64,000 nucleotides of DNA from Clostridia bacterium (GTDB lineage: Bacteria; Bacillota; Clostridia; Oscillospirales; CAG-272), in NCBI GenBank assembly GCA_017456005.1, contig JAFTLJ010000024.1:1-64000 (forward strand). The letters are read 5' to 3'. A program made the translations under genes and the position numbers. Positions within the stretch are counted from its first letter, which is position 1; every line of letters begins with the position of its first letter. Below the pieces are notes generated by a model that saw nothing but the letters and a program-made list of their open reading frames with translations, did no database searches and was not told the origin of the DNA. Below, piece by piece: positions 8,251 to 16,177 of this stretch.

Positions 8251-8282
8251 AAAGACGTCTGCACGCAGACGTCTTCTTTTTG
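8251..8282 (+). terminator. Terminator of the MATE gene
   Basis: Perfect 10-bp arms AAGACGTCTG / CAGACGTCTT with loop CACG, followed by a T-rich tail (CTTTTTGTT). Confidence 0.85.
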
Positions 8283-8324
8283 TTATTCATTCCGCAAATT
8301 CGTGGGGGTGCATAATAAATTTAT

Positions 8325-8984
8325 CTATCTCTTTTTATAGAGTACAAGCTCGGGTTTTTCTCCGTTTTCCTCATAAGTGCAAACGAGCAGAAAATCCATA
8401 TTTGCGGCTATGCCGAAGCACCTGCCGCCAAACTCGCTTTCAAGTTGGCTACCGAGATAAGAAGCGTTATCGTCAAGAAATTTTGCCTTTTGCCCGTTCG
8501 GAAGCGTATATTCCAAATTTATAAATCCACCTGACAGTACGTTTAGGTTTTCCACCTTGGGCAGTCCTTCTATTTGCAAAAGCGTGTTAAATTCATGAAT
8601 GAGCTGTGCCTTGAATTCTTCGAACTTCTCTTTCCCACCTATTTCTACATATCGCTTCCAAACGTCAAGCGTATATTCGCCATTGGCATAGCACCATTTG
8701 CAGTATTCCTCATTGAAAATCCCGTCTTTTTCTCGGCTGAGATCGCAATCCTCGATAGGCATACCGCAGCACTTGCAGAAAAGCTCTCTCGGCGAGCCGA
8801 GGAGCGTATTTATCGAAACGTCAAATTCTTTTGAAAGCAATTTTAGAGTTTCCGTGTTCGGTACCGTTTCGCCGTTCTCCCAACGGGAAACCGCCTGCCT
8901 TGTTACGAAGACTTTTTCGGCAAGAGCCTCCTGCGAGAGCCCTTTTTTCGTTCTTAGTTCAAGAATAATATCTTTTGTTTTCAT
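8325..8984 (-). CDS. XRE-type regulator with C-terminal zinc ribbon
   Basis: 219 residues from ATG 8984 (AAGGTGGTG upstream). Residues 1-62 are a Cro/CI helix-turn-helix (LSQEALAEKVFVTRQAVSRW). A zinc-ribbon module follows, with Cys at 70, 72/73, 80, 95 and 98 (FCKCCGMPIEDC and EYCKWCYANG), like the putative zinc-ribbon domain often joined to XRE regulators in Clostridia. The last 70 residues form a beta-rich domain of unknown role. Redox or metal sensing by the cysteines is inferred. A perfect palindrome with 16-bp arms overlaps its own -35 element, suggesting autoregulation. Confidence 0.85.
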   Translation of the reverse strand: MKTKDIILELRTKKGLSQEALAEKVFVTRQAVSRWENGETVPNTETLKLLSKEFDVSINTLLGSPRELFCKCCGMPIEDCDLSREKDGIFNEEYCKWCYANGEYTLDVWKRYVEIGGKEKFEEFKAQLIHEFNTLLQIEGLPKVENLNVLSGGFINLEYTLPNGQKAKFLDDNASYLGSQLESEFGGRCFGIAANMDFLLVCTYEENGEKPELVLYKKR

Positions 8985-9013
8985 AAAATCACCACCTTAC
9001 GTTTTGTGGCTAT

Positions 9014-9042
9014 ATTTTATCACATATTGCCGTATTCTGCAA
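9014..9042 (-). promoter_or_regulatory. Promoter of the XRE/zinc-ribbon regulator
   Basis: Minus strand TTGCAG (9037-9042), 17 bp, TAAAAT (9014-9019) with extended GTGA. The -35 lies inside the palindrome at 9032-9068. Confidence 0.65.
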
Positions 9043-9068
9043 GCAACTGTCTGTTGCTTGCAGAATAC
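9032..9068. promoter_or_regulatory. Perfect inverted repeat with 16-bp arms over the XRE promoter
   Basis: GTATTCTGCAAGCAAC-tgtct-GTTGCTTGCAGAATAC. No T-run follows on either side, so it is not a normal terminator. Overlap with the -35 makes an operator or an RNA hairpin near the 5' end the likely roles. Confidence 0.65.
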
Positions 9069-9189
9069 CTTACCTAATTCTTCTGTATTATTTTGTTATA
9101 AGAACCTTTTCATAAACTCGATTCTCGCGGAAAGTGACGCCTTTGTGCTCTTAGCTTTCTGCATAATGTCAAAGCTTAGCCATATGTTT

Positions 9190-10713
9190 TTACCCACACA
9201 GCATAGATAAGCACAAAATAAGCGATACCACCGCAGGAACTGTTACGGTATCCCATCCGCCCTTTGTAAAAAGCTCGGTAAGAGAGGCTATGGGCGCGAT
9301 GACCAAAGCAAAGATCACCGAAATATACCAAGGGAGAGCAGATATAAACAAAAGCACCGGCAACAGGCAAGCAAACGCCGTAATTGCCATACCCACACTA
9401 CCCTCGATCGATTTTGTTCCCTCGATATGCTTACCGCGAAGCTTATGCTTGCCCCATTTCTTGCCGACAATGGCTGCAACCGCATCGCCGGGGCCCCAAG
9501 CCATAATCGCGCCGACCGCTATGTATAGGTGCTCTGCGCCAAAGCCGCCCCAAAAAATGGCTATCAACACCGTCATCAGCCCGAAAAGCCCGACAAAGCT
9601 GAATATCACCTCGTGCTTTCCCTTTTCTACAAACAGCTTTTTATAAAACGAGAAACGCTCGAAAAATTGCAATGCGGCAATAACAAGTATCAAGAAAAGC
9701 ACCTCTACCGCAACCGATATCCACCATATATCCGTGGAAAAAACAAGCGGCAGGATAGACGTAAACGCCACGAAATGAAGTAACTTTCTGAAGATGTAGT
9801 CAGGCACTTTTGTGGTAAAGCGAACCACGATAAGCACAGCGGCAAGCGCTACGATATATCCTACGTAAATACCCAGCACCTTCAAATATTCAAGCAAAAG
9901 AACGGTATCTATTTTGTCAAGGTTATTGATAACTATCATAGAAAGCCCTAGAACGAGCAAGATCGTGCCCGTTACGTATCCTACGACCTTTCCATTAACC
10001 TTATTTGCAAATTTTGCGCTTGCAAGCGAGAAGAAGGTAGCAACCACGATAGCAATAAGCAAGAAATCCCAACACTCAAAAATGATAGTAGGCTCTATAA
10101 GAATATGGCTTACCGAGGCGATAAGCGCCGTAAAAGTCATAATAAACGTAGACGTTCCGACGGCGGTCTTGCGGTCGTATCCAAGCATTGCCGTAAACAC
10201 AATGAGCATCATCATACCGCCGCCCGTGCCGAAAAATCCCGTGCCAAAGCCGATGGTAAGACCAAAGAACAGCGAAACGGCGATCTCCTTTGCCGTGAGC
10301 TTCACCTTTCCGTCCTTTTCGGGGCGCTCCTTGGAATCAGGGCTTACAAGGAAACGTATTCCGATAGCAACGCATAAAATAAGTGAAAATCCTCCGAGAA
10401 CGTTCTGATGGGTAAAGTAAGCGGCAACAGAGCCCACGGTGCACATACCGATGATACAAGCAGCCATAAGCCACCCTTGCTTTAAGTCTATTTTTTTGTT
10501 TTTCGCATACACGCCCGTAGTAACCGCCGAGCCGAGAATATCGCTTGCGAGTGCGATTGCCGTTGCCATATACGCGCCATGCTCCCCACCAAAAGTGGGG
10601 CACAGAACGATAAGGAGCGGCACCATTGCCGTTGCCGCACTCAGGCCTACAAGACCTGTACCTATGCCCGCAAGAGCCGAGGCAAGCGCAACTATTATAT
10701 ATTCATATCCCAT
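9190..10713 (-). CDS. TauE/SafE-type exporter fused to a polyprenol/dolichol kinase-like membrane domain
   Basis: 507 residues from ATG 10713 (GGAGAAG upstream). Residues 1-275 or so form a TauE/SafE/TSUP permease (GTGLVGLSAATAMVPLL at the N-terminus; second repeat GFGTGFFGTGGGMMML). Residues 290-507 resemble membrane CTP-dependent lipid kinases of the dolichol/phytol kinase and CDP-DAG synthase group: FRKLLHFVAF, MAWGPGDAVAAIVGKKWGKH, GTKSIEGSVGM, and a late GGWDTVTVP. TSUP proteins move sulfite, sulfonates or small organic anions; the kinase family phosphorylates prenols or lipids. Why they are joined is unknown. A stop-codon loss between two ancestral genes is possible, but the reading frame is continuous. 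Confidence 0.8.
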   Translation of the reverse strand: MGYEYIIVALASALAGIGTGLVGLSAATAMVPLLIVLCPTFGGEHGAYMATAIALASDILGSAVTTGVYAKNKKIDLKQGWLMAACIIGMCTVGSVAAYFTHQNVLGGFSLILCVAIGIRFLVSPDSKERPEKDGKVKLTAKEIAVSLFFGLTIGFGTGFFGTGGGMMMLIVFTAMLGYDRKTAVGTSTFIMTFTALIASVSHILIEPTIIFECWDFLLIAIVVATFFSLASAKFANKVNGKVVGYVTGTILLVLGLSMIVINNLDKIDTVLLLEYLKVLGIYVGYIVALAAVLIVVRFTTKVPDYIFRKLLHFVAFTSILPLVFSTDIWWISVAVEVLFLILVIAALQFFERFSFYKKLFVEKGKHEVIFSFVGLFGLMTVLIAIFWGGFGAEHLYIAVGAIMAWGPGDAVAAIVGKKWGKHKLRGKHIEGTKSIEGSVGMAITAFACLLPVLLFISALPWYISVIFALVIAPIASLTELFTKGGWDTVTVPAVVSLILCLSMLCG

Positions 10714-10784
10714 ATTCTTCTCCGCAAATTCAAGAAATCAAAATTTTGTCGTTTTTGCCGACATGTCGTTATCTGTTTTATATT

Positions 10785-10829
10785 ATCAAAAACCTTGTTT
10801 TACTTTATAAGCAAAACAAGGTTTTTGAT
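10785..10829 (-). terminator. Terminator at the end of the nine-gene cluster
   Basis: Perfect 17-bp inverted arms (ATCAAAAACCTTGTTTT at 10785-10801 and its complement at 10813-10829) start 2 bp past the RCC1 gene stop. The T-rich 3' arm provides the U-tract for leftward transcription. Confidence 0.8.
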
Positions 10830-10830
10830 T

Positions 10831-11862
10831 TCAAGCTCCAATAATTTCGCGTATGCTGCCGTTCCAAGCGTTTTTCATTTTCTCTATATCGCCCGAAACA
10901 GTGCCCGCAAACAGAAGCTCGCCGCGCTTTGTAAGCGCACCTATGCCCGATTGGTTGCATGAAACCGCCGCTATATTTTGCCAGGAAGAAGCGGCAGAAC
11001 GCCCCTTTTCCAGAAACGGCTTGCACGCCCCCGCCAGCAAAACCTTGCCCTCGTGCGTGAGCCCGACGGCAAAAGAGCCGTCGGAGGCAATAGCCAAAAC
11101 TTCGCGCCAAGCCTCGGCGCCGCTTCTCGCATCCCCCGTTTTCCCGGCAAAGGACACCGTGCCGTCGGTATGCAATGCAAGCAAGCAGTTGCGCGATGCA
11201 GATATTGCTTGCACGTTTTTAAGGGCGCTAACCGTGCCGTAAAACGATTTATCGGGCAAGCTTCCCTCTGCCAAAACGTTGCCGTCATGCGTCAGTGCGG
11301 CGATATATTCCGCGCCGCCCGAAAGCTTTGCTATACCGCGCCAAAATTTTATATTTTCGCTTGCAGGCACACCTGCCGCCAGCACATCCCCGCTTTCTGT
11401 AACACCGTATACGCAATTCGGCACAGTCAGCACAAACGAAATGCCTGCCCAAGAGGAAGTATCCTTTTGTGAATACGTGTTATCTTCGCCAAAGACCTTT
11501 ACCGTGCCGTTTTTATAAAGAACTGCATAATTTCTTTCGCTGTGGCTTACCTGCTTTACATCTTTCTCCTCGGCAACCCTGCCGTCGCCAAATACGGTAT
11601 AAAGCGTGCCGTCTTTTTGCGAAATAAACGAAAAAGCATTCCCCCCCACGGTAAAGCGAGCGGAGGAGGCAAATTCCTTTATTTCCTGCAGCTCGCGCTT
11701 CTTCTTTGCCGCTTCTGCGTTGGCACGCCAAGCGGCAAAGCTTTTTTCGCCTGCAAAATAAGCTATATATGCGTTCTCGAAATCGCAATTTTCACAATCG
11801 TAGGCAGAAAGCGCAGTCTTGCTTTTTCTGTTGCCGCATACGGGGCAAATTTCCGAACCCAT
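10831..11862 (-). CDS. Zinc-ribbon protein with RCC1-like beta-propeller repeats
   Basis: 343 residues from ATG 11862 (AGGAGGG upstream). The N-terminus is a four-cysteine zinc ribbon (ICPVCGNRK and YDCENCDFENAY), followed by a charged helix (KKKRELQEIKEF) and then RCC1/BNR-style beta-blades with recurrent patterns such as HSERNYAVLYKNGTVKVFG, AALTHDGNVLAEG and LLALHTDGTVSFAG. No enzymatic site is seen; a propeller of this kind normally binds proteins. It is the last gene of the Hsp70/AAA/protease cluster, 26 bp after the AAA-protease gene, so a substrate-recognition or sensor role is a reasonable inference. It has no signal peptide and should be cytoplasmic. Confidence 0.8.
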   Translation of the reverse strand: MGSEICPVCGNRKSKTALSAYDCENCDFENAYIAYFAGEKSFAAWRANAEAAKKKRELQEIKEFASSARFTVGGNAFSFISQKDGTLYTVFGDGRVAEEKDVKQVSHSERNYAVLYKNGTVKVFGEDNTYSQKDTSSWAGISFVLTVPNCVYGVTESGDVLAAGVPASENIKFWRGIAKLSGGAEYIAALTHDGNVLAEGSLPDKSFYGTVSALKNVQAISASRNCLLALHTDGTVSFAGKTGDARSGAEAWREVLAIASDGSFAVGLTHEGKVLLAGACKPFLEKGRSAASSWQNIAAVSCNQSGIGALTKRGELLFAGTVSGDIEKMKNAWNGSIREIIGA

Positions 11863-11888
11863 ATAAAACCCTCCTGTTTCTTTAATTT

Positions 11889-14800
11889 TTATTTATTGCC
11901 GCTTTCCTTTTCCGCTATAACTTCCCAAATATACTTAACAGGTAAAACGTAGTTAAGCTCTTCCATAAGGTTTTCGTCGCCTATGGTCTGGGAACCGCGC
12001 AAGATACCTATAATGTTCCCATCCTTTTTGGAAAATACGGGGCCGCCGGAGCATCCGCGCTTCGCCTCCATATTAAGGTTTATGCGTTCCAACCCCTCTT
12101 TTCTCTGTATAGAGGAAACGTAGCCTTGGAAAAGATTCGGCTGCAAAGTGTTAATGTCGTCGCTAAGGTTGCGCCCGAACGGGTAGCCCCATATATATAT
12201 GTTCTCCCCGGTTTGCGTTTCCGCGCCGAGCGGACGAAGCGGCAAAGCATCGTAGCCATCGCCGTCTATTTTTATAATGGCGGCATCTATTTCGTTGCCC
12301 TGCCAAACAAGCTCGGCTTTCTTCCAGACCATAGCCTCGCCGTCTTTACCCGTAGGCTTAAGCCCCACGCGTATATTACCGCCGCCGTCTATCACGTGCT
12401 TGCAGGTGAGTATATAGCCGTCACGGGTTATAATAGCTCCGCTGCCGTCGCTGTCGCCGTCGGCGCTTTCCGAAGTTATGAAGGCTATACCCTTTTTCTG
12501 CTCGAGGTATCCGCTTTCATAGCTAAAGCCCGTCTTGCCTTTCGCAAGCTCATCTCTGCTCAAAAACGGTATTTCCCCCTCGCTTTTGCCGATATTTTTT
12601 TTCGTTGCGTGCGCTTCCTCGTTTATAAGTAGAAAGCGGCTGTATTCTTTCGGCAAATGCGCTATCGTATAGTAGCGCATTTTTTCCCCGTTTTCTTCTT
12701 TTATAACGGGGGCTTTTGCCCACTTCTTGCGAAGCTCGGTTTCCAGGTTTTCCGTTTCGCGTCCGTTTGCCCAGTTTTTCGTTTTGAATTTCAGCATATT
12801 TTCGAAAATCGGCATAACAGCGCGGTCCAGCGCATCGTCAACCGCAAAGCCTGCTTTTTTGCATTTTATTTTGAATATTCTGTAAAGCTCCTCTGCCGTG
12901 TAATCCTCCAGCAGAAAATCTTCGCCGAAGCGGCTTCTGAATCCGGGGTTGGAATCGAGGAATATATCCATCTCTTTCGGGTAGCCGGCGGCAATAACGG
13001 CAAATTCGCCCTTCCTGTCGCTCATTTGCTCGAGCAGGATATCTATCGCTATCTGACCGTAATCGTTGCCCGTATTGCGTTCCCTTTTAAGCGTATACGC
13101 CTCGTCTATGAACAAAATGCCGCCCATAGCGTTTTCTATGCACTTCTTCGTCTTTTGCTCCGTATCGCCGAGGTATTGGCCCACAAGGTCTGCACGGGTG
13201 ACCTTTATCGTGTGCCCCTTTGCCAAAAGACCTATTTCCTTGTATACCTTGCCCACAAGCTCTGCCACGGTAGTTTTACCCGTGCCAGGGTTACCGCGCA
13301 AGACCCAATGCAAATTCAAACCGTCCATAAGGTCGTACATTTCTTGCTCCCTCTGAATTTTTGCAAGGTTTACAAGCTCGCGCAGGTGCTGTTTTATCTC
13401 ATCGAAGCCGATAAGGTCGTCTATTTTGTCAAGCGCCGAGCGTTCCTCGGCTTTTTTTATTTTTGTTCTTTCAAATCTGCGCATCTCCGCGGGGATATCG
13501 CCGCCCGTAAGCGTCTTTTTCAGCTCTCTCGGGAAGTTTTCGCCGTATTCGTTTATAAGGCGCAAAGTCTGCGTATCGAGTGTGCTCGGTATAAATTCGT
13601 TGCGTATATAGCGCGCGTTACCGAAGCCTTTTCTTTTGCCGTATACAGAAGCATAGCCCGTTAGCACGCGCAGCGCCCTTTCGCCATACTCCTCTGTGGT
13701 TTCTATGCCCTTTTCCTTAAGCATAGCCAAAAGTATGGTATAAAGCTCTTCGCCGTTGTAATCTTCAAAGAATATGGGCTTTTGGAAACGGGAGGCAAAG
13801 CCCGAATTATACTTCATCAGCTCATCCATATCATCGGAATATCCGGCGCATATAACGGAAATATTATCTCTGTTATTTTCCATGTACGGCACGAGGGCGT
13901 CGAGTATGCGGTGCCCTCGCCCCGAAGTATCTGTGTGGAGCTGGTATGCCTCGTCTATAAACAGCACACCGCCCAGCGCTTTATTGGCAACTCTGTCAAA
14001 ATCGCCCATATTCGTTTCGTTAAACACCTCGGAAATAAGCTGTGTAGCGGTATATTCCACGATATGACCGCGCTTCAGCATGCCAAGGTTGCGCAGTATA
14101 TCGCCCATAAGGCGCGCAACCGTGGTTTTGCCCGTTCCGGGGTTACCGGAGAAGATATAGTGCCCGGGTTCGGTAATATCTCCTGCTCTCATACTGCGGT
14201 GCAGCTTTTGCACCTGCGCCTTTACGCCCGCAAGCCCCGTAAGCTTTTCGAGCCTTGCCAGCGCCTGCGCGCGCATTTCCGCCACGGGTTTTAAATTTTT
14301 CGCAAGCTCTTCCGGAACATATTTTGTTTCCAGCACGCCGTATTCCTTGCCGTCCTCGCCAGAAACAAGCTTTCTTTCGGGGTCCTTTTCCCATTTTCTT
14401 GCCATAACGTCCATAAGCTTTACGGCTTCGCGTGCGTTGCCCCATTTTCCGTCGGCAAGGTTTACCCAGTTTTCACAGAAGTTGGGCAAAGCCGCGCTGA
14501 ATTCCTCGGAAAATACTTTGCCCGCCTTTTTCGCATAAAGCTCCAGTATCCTCTGCATTTCCGTTTCGGTATAGTCTTCTATATGCAAGCACGTAAGCCT
14601 GCTCTGCATACCGTCGTTGGATTTAAGGAAATTTTGCATTTCTTCCTTATAGCCTGCCGCCACAAGTATAAATCTGCCCTTATATTGGTCCATAAGCTTT
14701 ATGAGCGTGTCTATCGCCTCTTGACCGAAATCGCCGTGCGTATCGTTTTCTCTTTTCAGCGTGTATGCCTCGTCTATAAACAGCACGCCGCCCAGCGCCT

Positions 14801-16157
14801 GCTCCACAGCCTCTGCCGTTTTTATGGCTGTCTGACCTACATAGCCTGCCACAAGCTTATCGCGGCGCACCTCTACGACGTGCCCCGTTTCGAGATATCC
14901 CATTTCGTAGAAAAGCTGACCTATAAGCTTTGCCACCGTGGTCTTGCCCGTGCCGGGGTTGCCCGTAAGCATAAAATGTATCATTTGTTCATTCGGCTTA
15001 AATGTCTGTTCGGCGGGCACCAGGCGCGACCACGGCTGTTCTTTTTCGCCGACCGAAACTTCCTTATCCGCCAGTTTATATTCCATAAGCGCATTTTTTA
15101 CGCTCTGCATACCTATAAGCTCGTTCAGCTGCTCTTCCGCCGTTTTCGGCTTCTTCGTTCCCACCAGGGCATAGCAACCCTCGGGCGTAAGCTCTTTCCC
15201 TGCTTCCGCGTGCTTTTTCAACATTTTATAAAGCTCTTTTATTCGTATTATCCTATTTTCTTCGTCGCCTTTTTTGCCCATATGTATGGCACGGCTCATA
15301 TCTAGCGCCGCCGCGTCGAGCTCGCTTGCGCGAAGCTTCAGCGAATGCCGCAGGCGGAAATAAGAAAGCATATTTTTAAGCTCCGCGGCGCACGGGCAGC
15401 GAACATTTATTATATTTGCCTCTTTCAGTGCTCTTGCGCGGCGTTCGTTCTGCTCTCTTTGCTCGTCCTCGCCGAACTGCTTTACCTCATACGGTGTTTC
15501 CAGCGCGATGTCCGTGTATATGAAAACTATTATATTTTCGTTGTCGGCGCTCAGCCTTTCCAAAACAGCGGTAAGCTCGTGCTCGGGCTCTTTACCGAAT
15601 TCATCGAAAAACGCGCTCGCGTCTTTTATAACTATAGCTGTTTTTATGTGGGTATCGTGTATATACGCCTTTATCTGCCGCCAGATAAAGGTGTTATCCT
15701 GCATACCCATGTGCAGGCTTTCCTGCGTGAGCGCGCGCACGTTTATACCCGAATTTTTTCCTGCCTGCCAGCCTTCGCTTTCGGGCGTATTTTCGCTCTG
15801 CGCGCGTTTTTCATTTTCGTCTTCCGCGCTCGTTCCCCCGTTTTTTTCGGCAAGTCCGCCGCGGCGCAAGCCGCGGTTCTTCACTCTTTTCGGGGGCGCA
15901 CCTCCGCTTGCGCGGGAGGGTGCGCTTTTTTTGCCCTCTCGCAAAAGGCGGAAGGATTCTTCGTCATAGCATTGCAGTTTATATTCTTGGTCGTAGAAAA
16001 CGATTCGCTCATACCCGCTTCTTTTGAGCTCCATATGAACGAGCTGCTCTATATTAAGGCGCGTACAGCCGTCGCTGTAAAATTCATCGCCCGTAAGCCC
16101 TTTTACATAGAACAGGTGCTTCCACGTTTCGTTGGTAGAAAAATAGTTATCTGCCAT
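11889..16157 (-). CDS. Triple AAA+ ATPase (CbbX/SpoVK type) fused to a C-terminal trypsin-like serine protease
   Basis: 1422 residues from ATG 16157 (AAGGAAAAG upstream); an upstream open extension to 16370 overlaps the previous gene and is rejected. Residues 1-330 are a poorly conserved N-terminal region with a low-complexity linker at about 75-140. Three AAA+ modules follow, each with GNPGTGKTT (399-407, 671-679, 955-963) and a VLFIDEA or ILFIDEA Walker B (458-464, 731-737, 1014-1020). Residues about 1215-1422 form a trypsin/Do-like protease with the triad His1254 (TCKHV), Asp1291 (EIDAAIIKI) and Ser1370 (RGCSGGPVF), all present. No signal peptide or membrane segment. It probably unfolds or remodels proteins and cleaves them in the cytoplasm. 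It sits among Hsp70-like and coiled-coil partners. The target is unknown. Confidence 0.92.
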   Translation of the reverse strand: MADNYFSTNETWKHLFYVKGLTGDEFYSDGCTRLNIEQLVHMELKRSGYERIVFYDQEYKLQCYDEESFRLLREGKKSAPSRASGGAPPKRVKNRGLRRGGLAEKNGGTSAEDENEKRAQSENTPESEGWQAGKNSGINVRALTQESLHMGMQDNTFIWRQIKAYIHDTHIKTAIVIKDASAFFDEFGKEPEHELTAVLERLSADNENIIVFIYTDIALETPYEVKQFGEDEQREQNERRARALKEANIINVRCPCAAELKNMLSYFRLRHSLKLRASELDAAALDMSRAIHMGKKGDEENRIIRIKELYKMLKKHAEAGKELTPEGCYALVGTKKPKTAEEQLNELIGMQSVKNALMEYKLADKEVSVGEKEQPWSRLVPAEQTFKPNEQMIHFMLTGNPGTGKTTVAKLIGQLFYEMGYLETGHVVEVRRDKLVAGYVGQTAIKTAEAVEQALGGVLFIDEAYTLKRENDTHGDFGQEAIDTLIKLMDQYKGRFILVAAGYKEEMQNFLKSNDGMQSRLTCLHIEDYTETEMQRILELYAKKAGKVFSEEFSAALPNFCENWVNLADGKWGNAREAVKLMDVMARKWEKDPERKLVSGEDGKEYGVLETKYVPEELAKNLKPVAEMRAQALARLEKLTGLAGVKAQVQKLHRSMRAGDITEPGHYIFSGNPGTGKTTVARLMGDILRNLGMLKRGHIVEYTATQLISEVFNETNMGDFDRVANKALGGVLFIDEAYQLHTDTSGRGHRILDALVPYMENNRDNISVICAGYSDDMDELMKYNSGFASRFQKPIFFEDYNGEELYTILLAMLKEKGIETTEEYGERALRVLTGYASVYGKRKGFGNARYIRNEFIPSTLDTQTLRLINEYGENFPRELKKTLTGGDIPAEMRRFERTKIKKAEERSALDKIDDLIGFDEIKQHLRELVNLAKIQREQEMYDLMDGLNLHWVLRGNPGTGKTTVAELVGKVYKEIGLLAKGHTIKVTRADLVGQYLGDTEQKTKKCIENAMGGILFIDEAYTLKRERNTGNDYGQIAIDILLEQMSDRKGEFAVIAAGYPKEMDIFLDSNPGFRSRFGEDFLLEDYTAEELYRIFKIKCKKAGFAVDDALDRAVMPIFENMLKFKTKNWANGRETENLETELRKKWAKAPVIKEENGEKMRYYTIAHLPKEYSRFLLINEEAHATKKNIGKSEGEIPFLSRDELAKGKTGFSYESGYLEQKKGIAFITSESADGDSDGSGAIITRDGYILTCKHVIDGGGNIRVGLKPTGKDGEAMVWKKAELVWQGNEIDAAIIKIDGDGYDALPLRPLGAETQTGENIYIWGYPFGRNLSDDINTLQPNLFQGYVSSIQRKEGLERINLNMEAKRGCSGGPVFSKKDGNIIGILRGSQTIGDENLMEELNYVLPVKYIWEVIAEKESGNK

Positions 16158-16177
16158 ATTGCTTTTCCTTATCAAAA

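Noticed and set aside
9099..9167. Minus-strand 22-codon ORF next to the TauE fusion gene
   Set aside because: Too short, with no ribosome binding site; treated as chance.
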